A stretch of DNA of 64,000 nucleotides from Candidatus Deianiraea vastatrix (GTDB lineage: Bacteria; Pseudomonadota; Alphaproteobacteria; Rickettsiales; Deianiraeaceae), in assembly GCF_007993655.1 (NCBI RefSeq), contig NZ_CP029077.1, positions 924,744-988,743 on the forward strand, given 5' to 3'. Every line of letters starts with the position of its first letter. Within the stretch, counting starts at the first letter, position 1. Position numbers and translations under genes: made by a program. The notes below the pieces were generated by a model. The model was not told the origin of the DNA. It was given only the letters and a program-made list of their open reading frames with translations, and made no database searches. Positions 57,966 to 64,000 of this stretch are shown in pieces.

Positions 57966-57994
57966 AAACAGCCTCGTAATTGGGGCTGTTTTTA
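57966..57994 (+). terminator. Terminator of the desaturase gene
   Basis: AAACAGCC/GGCTGTTT, an 8-bp perfect stem with a 10-nt loop, followed by TTT. Lies 23 nt after the stop. Confidence 0.8.
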
Positions 57995-58136
57995 CATTTA
58001 CAACTATAAATTCAAATAAAATCTACCAAATTTCTAGATATTATAAGGGATATTTCTTTTTTATTACTTTTTACTTCAAAAAAATATTTTAACAATTATA
58101 GTAGGGTGTATTTATCTTTATTATTTTGTAAAAAAT

Positions 58137-58946
58137 ATGATTACAAAGGGGAAAATTGAACAATGCGTTAATGTATTATCTTTATCAATTTTAGTTGCGT
58201 TCTCATGCGCCCATATACAAGAAAAAACCAAGCAAAATAGAATACAATCTGTAATATCTGACTATACTGTTTTAAAAAATGGAATAAACAAATTCCATAT
58301 ATCATACCAATATTACCCTGGAGATGTACCAATTAATAAAATATCAGGCAGTATAAGCGAAAGTCAAAAATCAGCATACCTTGCACAAAGCCGCGGTAAT
58401 CAACTTGGAAACGGAAGAATAGAATATTTATACTCCGCAAGAGTTGCCTTTATTCAACTTGCCATGTCAAACATAATACCAAAAATTGTCAATCCAAAAG
58501 CTGAAATACACGAAGATAGCAGTCTTACTTTAGCAAAAAGTGCAAATGTCACTCTACCTGTCGTCAGTGGATATTCCGATAAATCCGTTTGGTACATAAC
58601 AACTGATACATCCGATAAATACGGTGAAACCATAGGTCCAGATATTTTAAGACAAAAAGATGTTTATGCAAAAAATGCCAAAAAAGTAAAGTTAATAATA
58701 GCAAATTATGTCAGTATAAACACGTTATATCCCATAAATAACGCAGATATAGGTGGCCTTACAGTATATGATGCAAATATGATAGATCGCAAAATAGACG
58801 ATGGCAACGGATATAAATCAACAGGCATAATGTTTGCAGATAATACACTAATTGACAATAATTGTGTTCATAAAAATGGAGAATACAAGAAAAAAAGGAA
58901 AGACATTTCTTACAAAAATCAATGTTTTGTTGCAATGACAATTTAA
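58137..58946 (+). CDS. Pilin-like protein
   Basis: 269 residues. One N-terminal hydrophobic helix (VLSLSILVAFSCAH) followed by KNGINKFHISYQYYPGDVP and, near the C-terminus, DRKIDDGNGYKSTGI. These PGD and KIDDG marks define a pilin-like family also present in the 16919 protein. The prepilin cleavage motif is not recognisable. The C-terminus has a single disulfide-capable pair (NCVHKNG...QCFV). Possibly a minor pilin for the PilB-like machine; inferred. Confidence 0.68.
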   Translation: MITKGKIEQCVNVLSLSILVAFSCAHIQEKTKQNRIQSVISDYTVLKNGINKFHISYQYYPGDVPINKISGSISESQKSAYLAQSRGNQLGNGRIEYLYSARVAFIQLAMSNIIPKIVNPKAEIHEDSSLTLAKSANVTLPVVSGYSDKSVWYITTDTSDKYGETIGPDILRQKDVYAKNAKKVKLIIANYVSINTLYPINNADIGGLTVYDANMIDRKIDDGNGYKSTGIMFADNTLIDNNCVHKNGEYKKKRKDISYKNQCFVAMTI

Positions 58947-59026
58947 TTTTTGTGATTTAAAAGATATGTAAATTTTCCTTGCTTTTAAATTTATTGGTAG
59001 TATTAATTGAGAAATTTTTGTTTGAA

Positions 59027-60340
59027 ATGTCAAGACGTAAAAAATCTTTTTTTGGTATTTTTCTCTTACCTTGCAGTGCATTCTTTAAGCTAAGTCTTGG
59101 AAAACAGATTAGTGTTGCAATTATTTTAGGCTGCTCGTTTGGTGTATTTTTACGCTTTTTTGACATAGGTCTAAACCCTGCATCTTTTAAGGTTTTGGGC
59201 GATATTTTCCTAGATCTTGTGAAAATGACTATAGTTCCGCTTATATTTTTTGCGATATCTTCTGCGATTTTATCAATGGGAGACGTAAAAACCCTTGGAA
59301 AATCCTCTATGCAAGGGGTTACTTTGTTTATTATAACGAATGTTTTTGGAGTGTTAATCGGGCTTTTTACCGCTGTTTTTTTACACCCCGGTCTTGGTTC
59401 AAATATTGATTTGTCAAAGCTAAAAGTTGATGGCAGTATACAAAAATTAATTGCCTCCGGAAAGGTAAATACCTCCCTTGGCGACAAGCTTTTACACATT
59501 ATTCCAGATAATGTTTTTCGTGCTTTTTACGAGGCAGATTTACTTCAAGTTATGTTTTTTGCGATAGTTTTTTCAGTTGCAGCAAGCTCTGTTCGCGCGA
59601 AAATCGGCTCTGGGCTTAGCAATTTCGTACAAAGCTTCGCGCAAATTATGTATGCAATGGTAAAAATCGTAATGAAATTCGCACCTTTTGGTATATTTGG
59701 ACTCATGACATGGATTGCGGGTGTGCAAGAGGTTTCCGTTATTGCATCGCTTGTAAAGCTCTTCGCATCGGCAGTTTTCGCAATATTTATCCTAGTATTT
59801 ATCTTCTATCCCGCGTGGCTTTTCATTCGCTTTAGAGTAAATCCAATTATTTTTATGAAAAAAATGATGCCGGTACAGATTTTCGGGCTTGCAACAGGCA
59901 GCAGCGCTGCGGCACTTCCAATGAACATGAAAATCGCCGAAGAAGAGCTTGGAACAAGCAAGGATTCAACGAATTTACTAATGCCAATCGGCACTAGCAT
60001 AGGGATGAACGGGAATGCCTGCATTTTAGCACTTTATTCTGTCTTTGTTGCACAGCTTTTCCACATCGAAATCGGGCTTACTGATTACGCAACTATAGGT
60101 CTAATCTGCTTTTTAAGCTCTCTTGGCTCCCCCCCAATTCCTGGCGGCGCGGTTATAATTTTATCTGGAGTTTTAGCAACTTTAAATTATCCGCTTGAGG
60201 CTTTATCGCTAATTTTCGCAATTGACAAATTAATTGGTCCCGTGCGAACGGCAGGAAATGTTACTGGCGAGGCTTTTACCCCCTTGTATATTGACATTTT
60301 GAATAAAAGATGGGACAAAAAAAAGTATTATCAAAAATAA
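59027..60340 (+). CDS. Dicarboxylate/amino acid:cation symporter (DAACS)
   Basis: 437 residues from MSRRKKSFF; an upstream TTG at 58979 is less likely. GltP/DctA-type carrier that imports glutamate, aspartate or C4-dicarboxylates with Na+ or H+. The transport core is complete: FGLATGSSAAALPMNMK, then PIGTSIGMNGNA (TNxDG-like motif) and GSPPIPGGAVI, then IDKLIGPVRTAGNVTGEAF. A catabolic carbon source or host amino acid is the probable substrate. Confidence 0.93.
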   Translation: MSRRKKSFFGIFLLPCSAFFKLSLGKQISVAIILGCSFGVFLRFFDIGLNPASFKVLGDIFLDLVKMTIVPLIFFAISSAILSMGDVKTLGKSSMQGVTLFIITNVFGVLIGLFTAVFLHPGLGSNIDLSKLKVDGSIQKLIASGKVNTSLGDKLLHIIPDNVFRAFYEADLLQVMFFAIVFSVAASSVRAKIGSGLSNFVQSFAQIMYAMVKIVMKFAPFGIFGLMTWIAGVQEVSVIASLVKLFASAVFAIFILVFIFYPAWLFIRFRVNPIIFMKKMMPVQIFGLATGSSAAALPMNMKIAEEELGTSKDSTNLLMPIGTSIGMNGNACILALYSVFVAQLFHIEIGLTDYATIGLICFLSSLGSPPIPGGAVIILSGVLATLNYPLEALSLIFAIDKLIGPVRTAGNVTGEAFTPLYIDILNKRWDKKKYYQK

Positions 60341-60393
60341 CTCTTGATTTTTGAAAAAATGGTGTTTAATTTGTATTACAAATATTTGAATAT

Positions 60394-60894
60394 ATGGTTA
60401 TAAATCCAAAAGGAACAGCGGCTTGGCTTATTGAAAATACATCGCTTACATTTGAACAAATAGCAGATTTCTGCCATCTTCATTACATGGAAATTGAGGC
60501 TATAGCAAATGATGAGGTTTTAGTTCAGCCTGTAAATCCGATTGAAAATCATCAACTAACGAGAGATGAAATTACAAGATGCGAGTCAAACGAGAATACA
60601 ATTCTAACCATGACAACTTTCATGAAAGATCTTACTAAAAGCACGAAGAAAAAGAAATATAAACCAATTGCAAAAAGGAATTTAATACCATGTGCTATAT
60701 TGTATTTAATTATTAAATATCCAGAATTACTTGATAAGCACATTATAAAGCTCGTTGGTACAACTCAATCAACAGTTACAAAAATAAGAGATAGATCGTA
60801 TAAAGGCATTGCGTCAATTACACCAAAAGACCCGGTTCTTGCTGGATTTTGTACCAATGCCGATATTCAAGAATATTTAAATGAATTACAATGA
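60394..60894 (+). CDS. trcR: Cell-cycle transcriptional regulator TrcR (DUF1013)
   Basis: 166 residues. NPKGTAAWLIENTSLTFEQIADFCHLHYMEIEAIAN is the typical start of this alphaproteobacteria-only family, and ITPKDPVLAGFC the typical end. Family members act as DNA-binding cell-cycle regulators. Two helix-turn-helix-like parts are visible (LTFEQIADFC, TQSTVTKIRDRSY). Overlaps the next gene by 4 nt (ATGA). Confidence 0.88.
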   Translation: MVINPKGTAAWLIENTSLTFEQIADFCHLHYMEIEAIANDEVLVQPVNPIENHQLTRDEITRCESNENTILTMTTFMKDLTKSTKKKKYKPIAKRNLIPCAILYLIIKYPELLDKHIIKLVGTTQSTVTKIRDRSYKGIASITPKDPVLAGFCTNADIQEYLNELQ

Positions 60895-62378
60895 ATAAAA
60901 TTAGCTATTTTAAAATATTGATTTGCACGCTCTGCCTAACGTCTTGTGCTAAGTTCTACAATTCAGCATCAAATCTTTCGGCAAATAGTTGTCAAATCCT
61001 GCTAAATCAATCAATATTTGAAAATAGGGTATCTGATAGTTACAATGATAAAATAATAAAAGATACAATTGAATACGAAAAATCTCAAGCTAATCAAAAT
61101 CAGGCAGAAATAGTATTCTTATTAGAAAAAATAAAGGCAAAGCAAATATCTGATGATGAAAAAAAATTATTACGAATAGAAATTAACGAGAGAATGAAAA
61201 GAGAAATTGAATACTATAAGGCATTTTTACAATACTTTTCATCAAATGATTCAGCTGTATATAAAAATAGCACATCGCTAATTGAAGGCGTAATAGAGGA
61301 TATGGAGATTGCAAGAAGCATTTTTAATCAAAATTATAAATCTATATTATCTGGTGAAATGCCATCAAGATATAACATGAGCGGTGATAGCATATTTTTC
61401 TGCAATGCAAACAAAAAACAAATTCTTGGCAAAAGAGATATAAACGCCATGATGCACATTGCACTAAATATTGTAAGTGAAATTTATAAACTCAATATTG
61501 ATGGCATCTTAATGAATGGAGAAAAATATATTACAGAATCAAGCATACTAAAGCAAATACCGCTACCACGAAAATTTAGCACAACAGACAGCTATACAAA
61601 AGGTAAGAGCTCATTTTATTTAGTGAAAAAAAACCTATCCACATCATCACTTATTGTTCCAACAACTGGGCATGATGGCGCAAATGAGCTAATTAAAATT
61701 AAATATCAAAATCAACAAAAGGGTAAAAATCTGCCTTTTTATGCCAATATATTCAAGTTAAATCAAGATATTACACCTGAATTTATTATATGGTCTTATA
61801 GAATGTTCTTTAAAGAAGGCTATATACCAGCTATCTTCCTCACAAAACTAGGCTCATACGATGAGTTTATGGATAAATTCAAGCCAATAAAAATAAAGAG
61901 TATTGCAAAAAGTATCAAACCTGGGCAACTAATAGTAATATCAAGATCAATAAAAACAGATTGCAGGCTTGAAAGCGTTGTAAATTATGGAAATGATCAT
62001 ATAGTTGGAATTGTTATGGATTATGACATTAACAATAAAGATATACTAATATTAACCGAGTATGGATTAATTAAAAAGCTTGATAAAATTGGGCTTGGGT
62101 ATGATTCAATATCGGAAATATCATCTGGCATTATTGATCAAAAGATATATTTATTTGAGCCAATTCGTGAAAATTTGATAGCAAAAGATAATAATGAAGA
62201 AAAAAAGATAGATATTGATTCTGCAAGTGATGATGTTGTTGATAACGCAAAAGCTAGCAATGTGGAAACAAAAACACAAGTTCCAAGCAACTCAAGTAAA
62301 GATTTAGCACCATCAAAAGACACGAAAACCGAAAAAGAGCTAACAACATCTCGCAAATTACTGATTAATCAAAAGTAG
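60891..62378 (+). CDS. Lipoprotein of unknown function
   Basis: 495 residues. A lipobox (CLTSC, Cys near residue 18) marks an outer- or inner-membrane lipoprotein. The middle has coiled-coil stretches (KQISDDEKKLLRIEINERM). Around 340-390 the sequence KPGQLIVISRS ... HIVGIVMDYD is reminiscent of NlpC/P60-like or CHAP folds, but no catalytic Cys-His pair is clear. The last 70 residues are disordered and Lys/Ser-rich. Middle gene of trcR-lipoprotein-queC. Confidence 0.65.
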   Translation: MNKISYFKILICTLCLTSCAKFYNSASNLSANSCQILLNQSIFENRVSDSYNDKIIKDTIEYEKSQANQNQAEIVFLLEKIKAKQISDDEKKLLRIEINERMKREIEYYKAFLQYFSSNDSAVYKNSTSLIEGVIEDMEIARSIFNQNYKSILSGEMPSRYNMSGDSIFFCNANKKQILGKRDINAMMHIALNIVSEIYKLNIDGILMNGEKYITESSILKQIPLPRKFSTTDSYTKGKSSFYLVKKNLSTSSLIVPTTGHDGANELIKIKYQNQQKGKNLPFYANIFKLNQDITPEFIIWSYRMFFKEGYIPAIFLTKLGSYDEFMDKFKPIKIKSIAKSIKPGQLIVISRSIKTDCRLESVVNYGNDHIVGIVMDYDINNKDILILTEYGLIKKLDKIGLGYDSISEISSGIIDQKIYLFEPIRENLIAKDNNEEKKIDIDSASDDVVDNAKASNVETKTQVPSNSSKDLAPSKDTKTEKELTTSRKLLINQK

Positions 62379-62381
62379 TAT

Positions 62382-63023
62382 ATGAAAAAATGTGTTTTAT
62401 TGCTATCTGGAGGGCTTGATTCCGTTACAACACTTGCCTTGGTAAATAGTCAAAAATATGATGTCTATGCAATTAGCTTTTTATATGGGCAAAAGCATAG
62501 CATAGAGCTTGAATATGCAAAACACAATGCGGAAGTATTTAAGGTAAAGCATAAAATATTTGATATGAGATCTGCATTTAGTGATTTTAATTCATCATTA
62601 CTTGGAGTTGGTGAAATTAGCAAGACTGGCGTTATCGACGATGGCATTCCAAATACCTATGTTCCTGCAAGAAATATAATATTTTTGTCAATTGCACTTG
62701 GATATGCGGAAAGCATTAATGCAAAGGAAATCTTTATAGGGGCAAACGCTATTGACTATAGCGGATATCCAGATTGCAGGCCTGAATTTATAGAATCTTT
62801 TCAGAAAATGGCAAATATAGGAACAACATTTTCCAATGGCGAATTGAAAATACAAACGCCATTAATTGCAATGAAAAAAAGTGAAATTATCAAACTTGGC
62901 TTATCGCTTGGTGTTGATTATTCAAAAACAATATCATGCTATAGCCCCGAAAATGGTAAGGAGTGTGGGAAATGCGATTCATGTATAATTCGAAAAAAAG
63001 GTTTTGAAGAGGCAGAAAATTAG
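62382..63023 (+). CDS. queC: 7-cyano-7-deazaguanine synthase
   Basis: 213 residues. QueC forms preQ0 in queuosine synthesis. LLSGGLDSVTTLA is the ATP-PP loop, YVPARNIIFLSIALGYAE the substrate region and CYSPENGKECGKCDSCIIR the four-Cys zinc site. Third gene of the trcR operon; its end overlaps the convergent mlaA by 4 nt. Confidence 0.95.
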   Translation: MKKCVLLLSGGLDSVTTLALVNSQKYDVYAISFLYGQKHSIELEYAKHNAEVFKVKHKIFDMRSAFSDFNSSLLGVGEISKTGVIDDGIPNTYVPARNIIFLSIALGYAESINAKEIFIGANAIDYSGYPDCRPEFIESFQKMANIGTTFSNGELKIQTPLIAMKKSEIIKLGLSLGVDYSKTISCYSPENGKECGKCDSCIIRKKGFEEAEN

Positions 63024-63904
63024 AGTGCTTGAAACATGCACTCATCATGCCAAGGGTGAGAGATGCAAAAATCTGACAAGTCTGTTATATTTACATCATT
63101 TGTTCTTGTCTTGTAAATGCCATTTCTAATAATCTTTACACGAAGATCTGCACTATATTTCATAAATTGATAATACATATCACGATATGCAACATAGCGA
63201 TCTATCGCTGTGTTATCTATATCAGTTGTAATTCCCATTAATCTTGCTCTAATATCGATTAATTTCACAGGGAGTAATCCAATATTATATTTATCACTTG
63301 TTAAAATATGACGAATATTTTCATTATCTTGAAAAAGACGATAAGATATTGGCATTGTGCCATCTTTAAATTCCATATTTAACGCCATATTAAAAGGCAT
63401 ATCTATAGCCATTCTTGTAAAACTTGGTCCAAAAAACGGTAAAACAAAATAACTACCAAGATCCACACCCATAAGAGCTAGAGTATCACTAAAGTTTTTC
63501 TGCATCGGCTTTAAGTCAAGCTTATTTGCAACATCAAAAAATCCAAACAATCCAAAGGTACTATTTATAAAAAATCTCCAAGTTAAAATTCCAAAGCCTT
63601 GAGCATCGCCTTGAGTTGCAGATATTATAATATCGCTTGGAACTTGAAGATTTAAAATAAAATTTGAAACTTTTGATCTTGCATCACGACTTGTAACTTT
63701 AATATATGATCTGGCAATTGGGGCAAAAAAATAATCATCTATAGCCATATTAAATGCAAATATCTTGCGGTTTATTTTTTCATATGGATCTGGGGTTAGC
63801 GGTATTTTTTTCTCAAATTCAGCAAATTCATCATCACTATATTCTGCGGCAAATGATGCATTAAATGAGAATAGTATTAGAAATATTATCAATAATAAAC
63901 GCAC
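63020..63904 (-). CDS. mlaA: MlaA/VacJ outer-membrane lipid transport protein
   Basis: 294 residues. MlaA removes mislocalised phospholipids from the outer leaflet and hands them to MlaC. The N-terminus is a signal peptide (MRLLLIIFLILFSFNASFA). Core motifs: DPYEKINRKIFAFN, then INSTFGLFGFFDVA and DLGSYFVLPFFGPS. The mature end lacks the lipobox Cys found in E. coli MlaA, so the protein is probably not lipidated. The two C-terminal Cys (CISHPWHDEC) could pair. Partner permease mlaE is at 15265. Confidence 0.92.
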   Translation of the reverse strand: MRLLLIIFLILFSFNASFAAEYSDDEFAEFEKKIPLTPDPYEKINRKIFAFNMAIDDYFFAPIARSYIKVTSRDARSKVSNFILNLQVPSDIIISATQGDAQGFGILTWRFFINSTFGLFGFFDVANKLDLKPMQKNFSDTLALMGVDLGSYFVLPFFGPSFTRMAIDMPFNMALNMEFKDGTMPISYRLFQDNENIRHILTSDKYNIGLLPVKLIDIRARLMGITTDIDNTAIDRYVAYRDMYYQFMKYSADLRVKIIRNGIYKTRTNDVNITDLSDFCISHPWHDECMFQAL

Positions 63905-64000
63905 TATTTATAAATATATATGAAATAGTAATCTAAGATAATTTCTAAAAAGCAAGTATTTTTATTATATAAGTCATTATAGTTTGTATTGCTGCAAAAA

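Overview
The window reads as a piece of chromosome from an AT-rich, diderm (outer-membrane) alphaproteobacterium, most likely of the Rickettsiales/Holosporales kind. Visible support: a circularly permuted two-piece tmRNA gene (5567-5987, minus), the layout known from alphaproteobacteria; a COQ7-type ubiquinone hydroxylase; the alphaproteobacterial regulator TrcR (DUF1013); MlaA and MlaE lipid-transport proteins; a MidA-type methyltransferase; and a VirB8-like type IV secretion protein. Housekeeping genes that usually sit in operons (atpD, nuoK, cydA, tatC, mlaE) each stand alone. Biosynthetic genes (ilvE, tyrA, dapF, queE, queC) and a PilB/GspE ATPase with pilin-like proteins suggest a host-associated but not extremely reduced bacterium. 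Deianiraea-like Rickettsiales are one candidate; that placement is inference.

Layout. 0-5 kb: the end of an intradiol dioxygenase followed by an outer-membrane-type protein, then tatC-ilvE and a lone atpD on the minus strand, with a 75-bp duplication of the atpD 3' end. 5-6.2 kb: a tandem array of about 77-bp hairpin units, the split tmRNA, and a promoter region with a 24-bp triplicated unit. 6.2-16.8 kb: a coiled-coil protein, ferredoxin-NADP reductase, recO, a surface protein, terC, rpmG, dksA, a MORN-repeat protein with a probable frameshift, coq7, mlaE and nusB. 16.9-22.4 kb: an envelope-protein region with a 655-residue cysteine-rich pilin-like protein, nuoK, a family-2 glycosyltransferase, a Lys/Pro/Cys-rich secreted protein, and an Ala/Gln-rich helical protein with its own promoter and terminator. 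22.6-33.5 kb: two giant coiled-coil genes flanking dsbD-zapE; the second is split by one in-frame TAA.

33.6-44.6 kb, mostly minus strand: ftsA-ftsZ-rnc (ftsA with an apparent AUU start), an alanine/sodium symporter, dapF, a PilB/GspE ATPase, a 42-residue membrane peptide behind a near-consensus promoter, a uracil-DNA glycosylase and a PpiD-like foldase. 44.7-50 kb: queE, gyrB, a phosphoethanolamine transferase and 0.86 kb without a convincing gene. 50.2-55 kb, minus: a four-gene operon (DMT transporter, tyrA, midA, acpS) and cydA. 55-64 kb: dedA, a VirB8-like gene, a fatty-acid desaturase, a second pilin-like gene, a dicarboxylate symporter, a trcR-lipoprotein-queC operon, and mlaA.

Three themes link the parts. 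The first is envelope building and upkeep (Tat, Mla, EptA, DedA, PpiD, DsbD, pilus ATPase). The second is a set of Cys-rich exported proteins that would need the DsbD pathway. The third is sigma-70-like promoters with a clear TTGACA/T -35 box, several arranged back to back between divergent genes. Minus-strand genes between about 10 and 40 kb are very G-rich on their coding strand, a bias that fades beyond about 42 kb.
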